64,000 nt of DNA from Amorphochlora amoebiformis (Eukaryota; Cercozoa; Chlorarachniophyceae): positions 62,001 through 126,000 of the forward strand of contig BAAHQB010000259.1 in NCBI GenBank assembly GCA_054601695.1, read 5' to 3'. The notes beneath the pieces are model-generated. The model did not search any database and was not told the DNA's origin. It saw only the letters and a program-made list of their open reading frames with translations. A program made the position numbers and the translations under genes. The first letter of the stretch is position 1. The number at the start of each line of letters is the position of its first letter. Below are positions 1-57,541 of this stretch, piece after piece.

Positions 1-145
1 CGAGTACGCCCCTGTGCTTCGCTCTGTGCCTTTCAAAGTTGTCTTATATCTATGTGTGTGTGTTTTTGTGTCGAGTGTATGCGTTCAATTCTTATGTCAC
101 GTGTGTCGTGTGGAAAATTGCCAACTCCCCATTTCTGTGGCTTAG

Positions 146-6511
<6,366 letters not shown>

Positions 6512-6693
6512 TTGCTTTGGAAGAGTGAAGACTAGAATTCCAACGCTAAGGTAGGTTAGTTGACACTGCACGTACTTTACTTGCAGAGGAACTTTACTTA
6601 AGACTGCAATGGAACTACACTCAATTGCACCCCCAGCCTTATCTAGCTTATGTCACTGTGATAAATTTTTATCATCCGATAACTTCATATATG

Positions 6694-6735
<42 letters not shown>

Positions 6736-6751
6736 CACATATATATGTATG

Positions 6752-6832
<81 letters not shown>

Positions 6833-7957
6833 ATATATATATATATATATACTAGATACATGCATACAATGCTACATACCATATATAATCTAGAATCTAG
6901 ATATTATATTATCATATTTAAATATTTACTGGTTAAAACCAGCACACAATTAATTATAATGATTACTAGTATTTTCACTAGACTCTAGTACACTGTCAGT
7001 ATCTAATAATATCTATACGGCAATCAATTGCGTGCGTGTGCGCGTGCACATACCCGTACGTAGTATATGTATACTATCTATAGTACGTGTACAAACAGAA
7101 TCTAGTAGAGAATTATATGATCCGTACGTGCGTATCATGATCACTAGATCATCTAATCTCTAGATAATCCAGATAACTGGTACATGTACGATACTGTGTA
7201 CGTAAGAATCTAGAGAATCTAGAGAACTATATACGAACGTAAGTATCATGATCACTAGTCTAGTAGTACTGGTACTAGCAGTAAAGTACCGGAGTATGAA
7301 TAGTTATATTCACTGGCCAGAGTCTCTATCTAGAGAGTCTCTCGAGTCCGGAAGAATGTCACTGTCTGGGGTCTAGAAGGTTGTGTTGGCTTGTAACGCT
7401 CTAGTAGCTCCAGAACCCTCTAGCTAGACCTAGATACTAGTAGATAAGCTAAGATTGTAGTGAGGTAACTTAGATAACTAGTACAACTAATCTAGTAATA
7501 ATTGATCTAGGTTACATAGTCTATATCTGTTCCAGCTTCTAGGTCAATATCTGGAATATAACTACTAAACGGTCAATATTAACTAGATTAATTATTGATT
7601 CCATGTATTGACTAGATTGATACTGACGATACTTACTGATGATACGATTTGAGACAGATTTTGCATGTGGCCACATGCGCAACGGCCGCCGTGCTTCTAC
7701 AACCACTAGAACCAGCAGCAACCAGTGTTGTATGTAGCACTAGCAGACTAGAACCAAGAACCAGGGAAAGAATACTTATCTTTTGGTCGATCATGCGTAC
7801 GAGTCGGAATGACAAGCCACACGATACGATTACACACACATCACACTCTTAGGCACAGGTTACATCATTATTATACTGCACAGAACTTATATAATTGTGT
7901 GTTTATCTTTGCGGTCGTGATGTGTGTGTTTAGTTTTCGCGTCGGAACCCTGTCGTA

Positions 7958-8006
<49 letters not shown>

Positions 8007-8047
8007 ACTACGAATGTACATATGGTATGATATATTATATAGATATG

Positions 8048-8089
<42 letters not shown>

Positions 8090-8171
8090 CACATAATATA
8101 TACATGTATTATATAATATACTGTACATAAATAAATGATGATTTATGCATACGAATTTTACATATATGTAA

Positions 8172-8209
<38 letters not shown>

Positions 8210-8489
8210 GCATTCAGGTTTTCTGAATACAGTATATGCTAATGTCCGATATGTTTATTATGAACACAACCTTGAAAAGCGAAGGATTGGATCCACCTCT
8301 CTGCTTTCCACCCTTGAGACGAACAATTTCACTCACCGAATAGTGATTAATTCTGGACAGCAAGTGCTTGAACTCCTGAAGAATAGATCAAAGCAATGCT
8401 TAAATACCCAGAGAAAAGGCATAAAAAGCAATTTGACAGTGAAGCCAGAGAGGAGGCGGGACGAGACGGGACGGAACGTAGCGCTAGAT
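6512..8489. other. Convergent intergenic spacer, CTAG-rich core
   Basis: This is the space between the 3' ends of the EF-Ts gene (+) and the RGS/cNMP gene (-). (TA)n tracts flank it at about 6700-6855 and 7955-8210. Between about 6880 and 7780 the sequence is complex, free of (TA)n and very rich in CTAG, mostly inside TCTAGA, ACTAGT or CTAGTA contexts; more than two dozen are counted by eye. No convincing coding exon was seen. Confidence 0.7.
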
Positions 8490-21327
<12,838 letters not shown>

Positions 21328-22127
21328 CAGGGCTAACTCATGTGCGAAAAAAAATCAACAACAGAAGAAAAGCACCAAATTCAAAGACCAAACAATATTG
21401 ATTTACATACACACACTTGATTTACATACAAATATATAATCTAGCTGAACGAAAATTAAAGAAATCCCCAAAAAGAGTTTCTCCCTGCCCCCCAAAGGGA
21501 CCTAATCCTCCAAGGTTATGTGTTTAATTATTCCTCACCACTGTAATACTTCCTCCCATGGTATGGTCAGATATGCAAACAAAGGAATGTGCAAACAAGC
21601 TCCCAGGGGAATGAAAGGCTGTGGTTGGTGCCCTGGAATTGATTGTCTATCGGAGACAACGTTCTGGAAACTGGTCGTCACTGACTCGCGTCGTTTGCCT
21701 GGTAACGGAACTGGTGAGTTATCTTGATAATAGTCTCTTAACGTTATTTTTTTCGGCGATTCTTCGCGCGAAGAGTTGCGGATCTATTATTAGAGGTCTG
21801 AGTCAGGTTGTTTTCCAGAGCTCTGGATTTCCTTTAATTAATCTTAAGTTATTCTTTTAGATTCTCTAGATAGATATAAATAAGAGTTTGAAGTCTGTTT
21901 TAAAGGGGAAAAAAACATTTTTAGAGGTTTTCTAAGATTTTGATAATCTTTGATGGAGAAACGATAGATTCTTGCTTGGATTCAGGAAACCGTGTACACT
22001 CCTTCTGACAATCAACAAACCTAACCCGAGGAGAGCTATCAGCCTGGTAGATGTTCCCGGATTCTCGACACTTTTCTTTCCCCTTCAATGCGTTCCAACC
22101 TAAAGGGTATTGCACCGCAGATATATC
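21328..22127. promoter_or_regulatory. Divergent 5' intergenic region
   Basis: This space lies between the start codons of the minus-strand RGS/cNMP gene (21325-21327) and the plus-strand globin candidate (22128). It has no (TA)n tract, few CTAGs and ordinary composition, with stretches such as a poly-A run at about 21347. A promoter role is inferred from geometry alone; no known element is recognised. Confidence 0.4.
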
Positions 22128-22813
22128 ATGGGTAACGAATCTAGCTCCCCGGCGTTTCGCTACAGAGTAAGAACTCTTTCGTTTCGCATGCCATGAGTAA
22201 AGGCTGCAAAGCCCAACATCCTTTTCAGTCTTTGGCTATCTTCTGTCTGCCCACGTTTCCACTCATTTATGCTTGTCTTGGTGTGCGTGTGTGTGCTCCG
22301 ATGCGAACGGCGATGGTTAGAAAGAACTCCTCAAGCTTTCCTGGAGGTGACGATTTTTCTCTTAAAAAAATGTCGATGACGTTCCTGGGTATAAGAGCAA
22401 ACACGTAAAAAACTAAAAGAGGGTTTTGATTCGGTGTAGAGATGACAGAGATAATGAAAAAAAAGTCGATCAGGAAGGACTAGAGGGAATACAGCTAGCG
22501 ACCCACAATAAGGGTCTCTGGTCTCAAGTAGGAGTTGAGTTCTGGTTCGAGTTTGGGTGGAGAGGGAAGACGTCAAGTCATCCTTGCTTCTGTCTCTCAA
22601 GCTCTCAAACTCAGACCTTTTTGCTCTACTCTATACAGGCTCGTTCTAACGGTTCAGGAGCAGGCCGCATCGCACCAGGCCTCACGAGCGCAGTCGCACA
22701 CCTCCGACCTCAACGCTACCAAAGCCGATGGCAAATCTGCTTTGAGTATCAGCTTGGTAACACTCTAAAGCTCATTCTTTGTTTTCTTTTTTCTCTCTTT
22801 GCAGATGTGTGTG

Positions 22814-22865
<52 letters not shown>

Positions 22866-23473
22866 TATATTATATATATGTGTGTATATATGTACAATGT
22901 TTAGGTAGCAGGAAAAGAAGGAATCAAGCCATTTCATGAGGATTTCGAGGCATCGTTCTTCAAGTATATACATATATATATATATATATATATGTACATA
23001 TATATCAATGCATATATCCACATATATATATATATATAATATATATATATACATATAATATATATATATATATATCTCCAGATACTGCCCCGACTTAAAG
23101 ACCAAATTTCCATCAAACTACTCACTGGTTTCAAAGATGATCCAAAGCTTCATCTCGAACGCTATCGGTACTCCTCAACACCGAAATATCTCGAACCAAC
23201 TCTCTTTCTCTCGTTCTCTAAGCGTAATCAAAGAGTCTAATTTGTGATATTCAGAATGCAAAGACATAAGTAAGCTGGCCCGCAACTTTGGCAAGTCGCA
23301 CAAGCAGCATCAGCTGACCAACGAGCACTTTGAGGGCTTCGCGAGCGCTCTTGTCGACACGATTCAGAGCCGTCTTGGGTATTTATATTGCTCTATATAC
23401 ATGTTGTGTAAACGGGTTTACATTATTATTGTTATTATTATTATTATAATTATTATTATTATATGTATATATA

Positions 23474-23534
<61 letters not shown>

Positions 23535-23814
23535 TATGATGATGTAGAAAATGTACAAAGCCAGTTCGATAGCCCCAAATGGTCATAAACCTCATGTGCA
23601 TATTCACTAACCAACTATACATGCTTTCACACAGATAATATCCTCACCGGCGATAGTATGTCTAAATACCAAATATGTCTAATAATACCAAAAATACCAA
23701 ATATGCGACATAATCAGGAAATTCGGCACCATCGAACTCGTAAAAATCTGGAGAGAGGTAACCGTTGGACTAGTGAAAGCCATGCAGAAGGAGTACAAGA
23801 AGGCAACAAAGTAA
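22128..23814 (+). CDS. Globin-fold protein, possibly N-myristoylated
   Basis: Heme-binding globin fold. Exons in consistent phase: 22639-22756, 22905-22963, 23082-23167, 23255-23378, 23718-23814 (TAA 23812-23814). The product runs through [20 protein letters not shown] (helices A to C and CD corner) and [20 protein letters not shown], where the His of KSH falls at the proximal F8 position, to [15 protein letters not shown] in helix H. The position about 29 residues before that His, where the distal E7 residue would sit, is not His. A candidate first exon, 22128-22166, encodes [13 protein letters not shown] with a Gly-2 suited to N-myristoylation, but it ends in phase 0 while 22639 needs phase 2. 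An extra exon or another start is therefore possible. The final 3' exons are the most certain. Membrane-anchored globins exist in animals (globin X); similarity to them is inference. Confidence 0.75.
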
Positions 23815-23884
23815 AAAACGACTAGACAATAAGGAGCATTCTATTGGAGACTCTATACTTTGCCGTGTTAACCAAACCATTAGA

Positions 23885-23919
<35 letters not shown>

Positions 23920-24051
23920 CGAAAGAGAAAGATGAAACGTATGAGATTAACATGGTTTCGCGTGACAATTTGTTAAGAAGGTAAAGGTTATACAATGTTT
24001 CACACATATCATTCTCTCTTCAATCCCGTTTTCAAAAGCCCTTCTAGCCAT

Positions 24052-24087
<36 letters not shown>

Positions 24088-25533
24088 ATGTATACGTAAA
24101 TACTTTTATACATACAAGTACACATATATACATATATATATATACGCTGAAGAAATAAAGAAAATTTAAGAAACAAAGTCTTTTGTAAGTGCGTTCTGGC
24201 GTCCGTATAGATACTAATTATAACTTGGCTTATTCTCCCTCTGCGCCCTGTGTTTATCTCTAGGCAATGGGAGGATCATCTTAAATGACTTTTCTGAGAA
24301 TTCCCTCCAGATTGTGTTGCTTAAAACCGACCTGATCTGACCATTGCTATAAACATCATATGCGTTTACAAGTATTGTATATTGGTTTATGTAATACACA
24401 CAAATAATATATATATATATATAATATTATATAACTAAGCATTGGCCCTCTCTTTCTCTTTATGCGCTTCTAATCTTAGAAGAAAAAGGGAGAGAGCTTT
24501 TCTGCAATTTTTCTACCTCATTGTCAATCAATCGTTCACCAATTGGGGGGATAGGCCGAGCTGGAAGAGATGCATGAGAAAGAGAGGAAGAGAGAAGAGA
24601 TGCATGAGAAAGAGAGGAAGAGAGAAATCTTGAAAAAAAAAAAAGAATTAGCTGCCAGGGGGCAGAGTTGCGATCTATGTAGGCTGGCGATCGGTCCACC
24701 GCAGACTGGTGCTGGCGAGTTTTTTTTTTTTTTTTCGATATAACACTAGATACATTAAATATATCTGAGTCGTCATATGTAGGTAATGCAAGATACGTTG
24801 CAAAAGTCACTCGGAGGGCGCTGGCACGAGGCCTCGAGTAGACTCCAGTGCTTACGACTGACGGTCGATAGTGTCGTGGAGGTTATATGCCTAGTATGTG
24901 GATGGTGAGTGATGTAGAGTGAGTTGCTGACTAAGAGCTAAGTCTAGTAAGTATCCTTATTCATCAATAGACTAGATAGAACTAAACGAAACTTCAGAAG
25001 CGTCTGCACGTATACCTAGTATACACACCTATTTTATTTAGCATGTTTACCTAGTTTACTAGGTTTACACTAGTTACACGTAGAAAATCTAGTAACTTAG
25101 TCGATCTAGTTTGTAATATTATCTAGATTACTAGTATTACGAGCTCTTGTTATTAGTCTAGTTGTATTTAACTAGATCTAGTAGATTAAGCTATTATTTC
25201 TAACTTACTCTAGTAACTACACTAGTACAGAACTACTACTAGTACTAGAACTACTAGTGGTAAGTACTGAATTAATCGAAGTAGTATATATACTAGTAGT
25301 ACTCACTGAGTGTAATAAGTTAGTTCATGATATTCTACCTGGTCTACTCTCTAGATCTAGTATACATACCTATTATTATCCAGAAGCTGGACTAGACGGA
25401 TGTACGTCTAGACGTGTCTACTAGTCTAGCTAGTGTGTTGAGTCGACGGATTTAAATTTGTATAATTAGTAATTACCGCTCGGAATTCGTGTAGGGATTC
25501 AATCGAGATTTCACTAGTAGTTACGGTAGTTAA
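23815..25533. other. Convergent intergenic spacer with CTAG-rich core
   Basis: This is the space between the 3' ends of the globin (+) and coiled-coil (-) genes. 23815-24430 has short (TA)n tracts. 24568-24628 holds two copies of a 30-bp GAGATGCATGAGAAAGAGAG unit. From about 24850 to 25520 the DNA is complex and densely packed with CTAG (ACTAGT, CTAGTA, TCTAGA), like 6880-7780. No coding exon is recognised. Confidence 0.65.
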
Positions 25534-25608
25534 TTACAGTCCGGGGTCATCTGAATCGCTTTCCATCTCCTTCAACTCCTAAGTATATGCATGGAAATAT
25601 ATGTGCTA

Positions 25609-25647
<39 letters not shown>

Positions 25648-25657
25648 CTAGTATATA

Positions 25658-25724
<67 letters not shown>

Positions 25725-25738
25725 ATATATATATAATA

Positions 25739-25782
<44 letters not shown>

Positions 25783-25867
25783 GGCACCTTTTCCAGGCGT
25801 TTGATCTCCTTGTAAAGACAACCTATCTCCCTGAGAACGATATACCCAGATTAATCGTGTATATAAA

Positions 25868-25930
<63 letters not shown>

Positions 25931-26280
25931 TGTGTGTGTGTGTATTTATATATGTACATACACACATATATATATATATATATATACATATATACATATA
26001 TATATATCAGTATATATACATACAACTAATACATACACACATACACACATATAGCCAATACAATGTGAAACCTATCTTTGCTTGCCAGCATAAGCTTTTG
26101 TTCCTCACACTTTCGCCGCAGCGCATCGACATCTACATTCTGAAAATGACACGAGAACAAACTCAGACAGCCTACTACTATTAGTCCCAACAGCGTTAGA
26201 TACCTTGGGTCCCTCGAGTGTTCTCTGCAAGAATATAAACGGTTGTTTGGGCCGTCTGATGATGCATATGATATGTATGA

Positions 26281-26311
<31 letters not shown>

Positions 26312-26317
26312 GATACA

Positions 26318-26408
<91 letters not shown>

Positions 26409-27576
26409 CATATATATATGATAGATATATATATATATAGGTATATATTAAATGTATGATACATATCATATATAGCTGAAGCCCAAGATGTTCGGCTCTG
26501 ATGGAGTATCATGAAATTAAACTTCAAATTGGGCTGTTTCTATGGCTATGATAGGGTGGTTATCAAGCTCAAGATCTTAGGCTTAGGGTAGGGCGTCGCG
26601 TCGGGTTAGGGTTAGGGCGTCGGGTTAGGGTTAAGGCGTCGGGTTAGGTTAGGGTTAGGGCGCGGGTTACGGCGTCGGGTAAGGTTAGGGCGCGGGTTAC
26701 GGCGTCGGGTTAACGTTAGGGCGTCGGGTTACGGCGTCGAGTTAGGGCGTCGAGTTAGGGTTAGGGTTAGGGCGTTGGGTTAGGGCGTCGGGTTAGGGTT
26801 AGGGTTAGGGTTAGGGTTAGGGTCAGGGCGTCGAGTTAGGGTTAGGGCTTCGGGTTAGGTTAGAGTTAGGGCGTCGGGTTAGGGTTAGGTAGAGGGTCGG
26901 ATTAGGTTTAGGGTTAGGGTCAGGGCGTCGAGTTAGGGTTAGGGCGTCTAGTTAGGGCGTCGCAGTTAGGGCTAGGGTTAGGGTTAGGGTTAGGGTTAGG
27001 GTTAGGGTTAGGGTTAGGGTTTTAGGTCTAGCATCGGGTTAGGGTTAGGAGTGTTAGGGTTGGGTTAGGGTTAGGGTTAGGGCGCCGAGTTAGGGTTAGG
27101 GTTAGGGTTAGAGTTAGGGTTAGGGTTAGGGTTAGTGTTAGAGCGTCGGGTTAGGGTTAGGGCCTAGGGTTAGGGCGTCGAGTTAGGGCGTCGAGTCAGG
27201 GCGTCGGGTTAGGGCATCGGGTTAGGGTTAGGGTTAGGGTTAGGGCATCGGGTTAGGGCATCGGGTTAGGGATAGGGTTAGTGGGTTAGGGTTAGTGTTA
27301 GGGCGTTAGGTTAGGGTTAGGGTTATTCTTAGAAGCATTGATAGGCAATGGGTTGTTAGAGTTTAGTAATTCGGTTTTTGGATTCAGGTTAATGATGGCG
27401 TCTGGGGTAGCAATCGAGTAAGTGTAAGGTAGCTAGGGCTATGAGTTTTCAAATGGATTGAATGGTGATGTTACTTTCTTGGATGTGTTCGCTGGAGGCC
27501 CGTAAGGGATCGCTCAAGAACGCTAAATACGCCTGCATATGTGCTTTTCGTTGTATATGTGTATATTTTACATAGT

Positions 27577-27607
<31 letters not shown>

Positions 27608-27611
27608 TGCA

Positions 27612-27651
<40 letters not shown>

Positions 27652-27884
27652 TGTATATGTATATTATATACGTACGTATTAATAAATATGTATATATATA
27701 TATATATAATATTATATATATATATATATATATGTACTTACTACTTACATATTTATATATATATTATATATATATATATATATATGTATATACATATTTA
27801 TTGATACATGTATGAGAGTCTAGGACCTGTACGGTTGAGAATATCGCAGAGCTCCTTCCGAATCCTGTTTTAAATTCGAATATG

Positions 27885-27937
<53 letters not shown>

Positions 27938-27957
27938 TTGTATATATTTATAGATAT

Positions 27958-28043
<86 letters not shown>

Positions 28044-28066
28044 GTGTGTGTGTGTGTGTGTATGTG

Positions 28067-28112
<46 letters not shown>

Positions 28113-28725
28113 ATATATGCTATATATGTCATAGCAACTCGTTAAATTTGGCGTCATGCGCTTGAGCAACAGCCTGTTCAGTGGCATTCTCCGCCACTAA
28201 GTCCCTGCATCCAACCCCCCCCACACACAATCATCCGGAAATTCCCCAACACACACCAACACACCCCAAAACACCCAAACGGCACCAAATCAACGTAACC
28301 GAAAGGATGGCAACCACCCTCATGTTCAAACTACCCGAGCAAAACATTCAGCCACTCACGCCCCAATGGTGATTTCACGACAGTTTCGGCCATCGGCCGT
28401 CGACAGTTTCGGCGTCGGAACCCAGGAGAACGAAGCGTGACTTATCCTAATGTCACTCGGGACCCAAAATTTAACACGGAGTGACGTCATGCCGCGTCAC
28501 ACCTCGGAGATTCAGGGAATGTGATGGGTGACGTGTTTGGAAAGAGAGAGAGTTATCACCAGTTAGCTGAGGATTTCTTCTATCCTTCGGCTAATGCTCT
28601 CACCAATGCAAGAAAGGCGGGTAGGTGTTTCGTTTTTTTGGCGGGAATAGGGGGAAGAGGTAGAGGAGAGAGGTTCCGGTATGTTTCTGATTGAGTTTTG
28701 CTCCGAAGGGTGGTTGTACAGGCAT
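25534..28725 (-). CDS. Small coiled-coil protein with acidic C-terminus
   Basis: Exons 5' to 3': 28725-28604 (starts [19 protein letters not shown]), 28204-28139, 27864-27827, 27532-27475, 26224-26204, 26139-26072, 25830-25788, 25578-25534 (TAA). Charged heptad-like segments follow one another: [54 protein letters not shown], then an acidic end [10 protein letters not shown]. All joins agree in phase except 27475 to 26224, where the frame is off and the intervening intron holds the telomere-like array; a small exon or alternative donor is missing there. No family is recognised; ciliary or centrosomal coiled-coil proteins look like this, but that is only a guess. Confidence 0.65.
26577..27340. 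repeat. Interstitial telomere-like array, (TTAGGG)n with GCGTCGGG variants
   Basis: About 760 bp of TTAGGG repeats on the plus strand, interrupted at short intervals by GCGTCGGG, GCGTCGAG and similar octamers. The longest uninterrupted TTAGGG runs are near 26960-27020 and 27110-27140. It lies inside an intron of the minus-strand coiled-coil gene, so it is not a chromosome end. Confidence 0.9.
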
Positions 28726-34569
<5,844 letters not shown>

Positions 34570-35467
34570 AACCTCCACTATGACTACGTCTTCCATCAAA
34601 TTCTAGAAATTCGTAGAGCCCAGCTAGCACCGATTGATGGGGAAAAATATCTACTCATTTACTTGAATAACTAGCTACAGTATTATTATATAGATAATGG
34701 GTTCTATAGATGCTCAGGTCTCTTTATCAATGTCATGGAGTAATCAATGAGTTGAATTCAGCGATTTAGACTACATATATAATCAAGTGCGCTGGATTTA
34801 ACGTGCATAATCTAGATAATCATCATACGTACATCTAGACGTAATATACTTTCCTGTTAGCCTGGTATCTAGCTACGGTATAAAATTATAATATTAACTA
34901 ACTATCCAGACCATCTTACACTGGATATCTAGATATCCAGCAATTATAATTAATGAATCAGCATGCATGTCAGTAGAGCTAGACTCTCAGACTAGTCGAG
35001 TCTACTAGCTAGACTAGGTCTAGACCACACACTCACACATGTTGAAGTTTGAATTAAGATATGAACGTGATCTTAACTTAATATCAGCAACCCTCAACGC
35101 GGGTTCTTAGCTTAAAACAATTACTAGAATTATTCTGGTTAACACATCATGAAGAGAAGCAAATGATAATTATCGATTAAGCTAGATAATAAAAGTCTAA
35201 TTGCCCGATTAATTCTTAGTAGGGTTCTTTTTGTTGTTCGAATCGCATGCGCCTTTTTCTAATTAGATAATAAAAGTCTAATTGCCCGATTAATTCTTAG
35301 GGTTGTTTTTGTTGTTCGAATCGCATGCGCCTTTTTCTAATTTCGTTGATAACCTATTCATTAAAACACGCTTTTATAGTTATATATGAAGTTCATCACT
35401 CGCAATGATATTTTATATTTATATTACATGACATTATTCGAATGTACACACACGTGCGAGTGTGAAA

Positions 35468-35498
<31 letters not shown>

Positions 35499-35529
35499 CA
35501 TATGTATATATATATTATAATATCATATT

Positions 35530-35566
<37 letters not shown>

Positions 35567-35607
35567 CACATATATATATATATATATATATATAAGTATA
35601 GTACTTG

Positions 35608-35646
<39 letters not shown>
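34570..35646. other. Convergent intergenic spacer with CTAG and an 80-bp direct repeat
   Basis: This is the space between the 3' ends of the PH-type gene (+) and the TTLL gene (-). 34570-35060 is complex DNA with many CTAG sites (for example near 34627, 34668, 34978-35025). 35182-35260 and 35263-35340 are two near-identical copies of an 80-bp block beginning tagataataaaagtctaatt. (TA)n starts again at about 35475. Confidence 0.65.
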
Positions 35647-35647
<1 letters not shown>

Positions 35648-35678
35648 TAGACATATAATTTCATCAGGATGTAATACT

Positions 35679-35737
<59 letters not shown>

Positions 35738-35844
35738 ATGTATATATTGTTTATTCATATTCGTATATACACACACACATATATTATACATATATATATG
35801 TTATATTGCTATATGTATGTATGTATATGTACATGTTTACATAT

Positions 35845-35884
<40 letters not shown>

Positions 35885-35887
35885 AAA

Positions 35888-35936
<49 letters not shown>

Positions 35937-35939
35937 TAT

Positions 35940-35970
<31 letters not shown>

Positions 35971-35987
35971 TTATAAATATATATTAC

Positions 35988-55922
<19,935 letters not shown>

Positions 55923-56221
55923 ATGTCATCACTTCTGACAGAGATGGCGGTGCTGTATATTTCTCAGTCTCCCCCCCCCTCTTTTCCACCTCTCTCCCTC
56001 TCTATTTTCTCTCTTCCTCTCTCCCCCACACGTGCGTCGAGCGGGCGTAGGCGTATCGGTAGAAAACATGAGGTGTACCTCCAAGATGCATACATACATG
56101 TAGAATGTACCATATGTGCGGTATCACCACGTGTGCTCAATTTTGGAAGCGATTATAATACTGCCCCTATCGTCCGAATATAGGTAAATATTATGTATAT
56201 ATATATATATATATGAAGATA

Positions 56222-56255
<34 letters not shown>

Positions 56256-56756
56256 TAACACGCTAAATATGTATATATATATATATATATATGTATAAGA
56301 TGTGTATATATATATATATATATCAGTATATATACTGTTTCACAAGTTGACTCACAACTATTCGTTACTACACGACTTCTTTGAAAATATTCATAACCCT
56401 TGAAGTTCAAACTACGAAATATTTCACAGAATAGCCAATTATCGAAACTGTCATGCGTAACTTCCATTTACTAAGCTATTAATTCGGCCTCAGTGAAACG
56501 GAATCGCGAATTAATTGTAACTTAAAAACTCGTAACTTTTTTTTAAAAAAAGGGACTCAATCCATTAACAATGCTTCCAAAACTCTATCACATAAGCTTT
56601 CCAGTCCTCGAGGAACATCCCTATTGAACACCAAACGGTAGCGAGCTATGTTTGTGAACTCCTGCGGGCCTTGCGAGCCGACATCAGAGGCCTGTATGTG
56701 TCTGGTTTACATTATTACTACATGTGTAGATGATATTATTTATATATATATATATA

Positions 56757-56818
<62 letters not shown>

Positions 56819-56939
56819 TATAATATAATTTAGTTAATTTAATATTATAAATATATATATAGATATATATACATATAAATATATATATATATACGTGTGT
56901 GTGTACAGATATAGTATATTTATATAAATATAATATTGT

Positions 56940-56971
<32 letters not shown>

Positions 56972-57190
56972 TATTTAATATGATATGTGTGGTGTGCGTA
57001 CTTAAATATTTATACCCTCCCGTCTACCTCAAGGCTTGGTACATTACGTCGACTATCACAAGCTTCGACTGTAGGTAAAGATAAGGATTACATTAACCTT
57101 GCTACTAGCTGTCTTCTTCGCAATATATTACTCAAATTAGATGATTACGAGATAATTTACGCCGCCGTGATTCAGCCTCCGCATACATGA
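55923..57190 (+). CDS. Unrecognised protein (3' exons firm, 5' exons tentative)
   Basis: The two 3' exons join in phase: 56605-56693 and 57034-57190 (TGA 57188-57190). They give a helical, Leu-rich sequence ([49 protein letters not shown]). Tentative upstream exons are 55923-55966 ([14 protein letters not shown]) and 56051-56171 or to the stop at 56183 ([19 protein letters not shown] onward), separated by a short pyrimidine-rich intron; their connection to the 3' exons is not resolved. They could be a separate small gene of 56 codons. Family not recognised; alpha-helical repeats are possible. Confidence 0.5.
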
Positions 57191-57541
57191 AATCTCCAAG
57201 GATACCCTCCGAAGTCCCATCGGTTTCCCGACCAATATAACCATTTACATGGCTCTTCCCCTCTGCTGATACCCTGCGCCGTCGTAGCCGAGCGCGCGAG
57301 CGAGCGTCGCATGCGGGGAGGAACCATCCTCGCTTATATGGCAGACCACATGCGAGACGAACCCACTTCGTAAGGGCACAGGGGTGGTAGAGCGCCGACT
57401 ATAAAAGAGACATGGAAATCGTTAGGATTACGTATGCATGCAAAGGGCAAAATGCTAAGCAGTGATGCTCAAATAGGGTTTTTCGGGTTGTGTTTAGGGG
57501 TTATGAGGCTGCTTAGGGGTTATGACTCCGAACTTATGAGG
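57191..57541. other. Short convergent spacer G/H
   Basis: 351 bp of complex, relatively GC-rich DNA without (TA)n or CTAG enrichment. It includes a GAGCGCGCGAGCGAGCG segment near 57290. No feature recognised. Confidence 0.5.

Noticed and set aside
35230-35250. tRNA-like B box (gttcgaatc) followed by a T-run
   Set aside because: The flanking bases do not pair as a T-arm or acceptor stem, there is no A box or anticodon arm, and the same words lie in both halves of an 80-bp duplication.
56153-56467. Minus-strand frame beginning [15 protein letters not shown]
   Set aside because: It looks protein-like, but the plus strand is also open here. It overlaps the introns of the plus-strand gene, has no good donor before (TA)n, and matches no family. 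Left unassigned.
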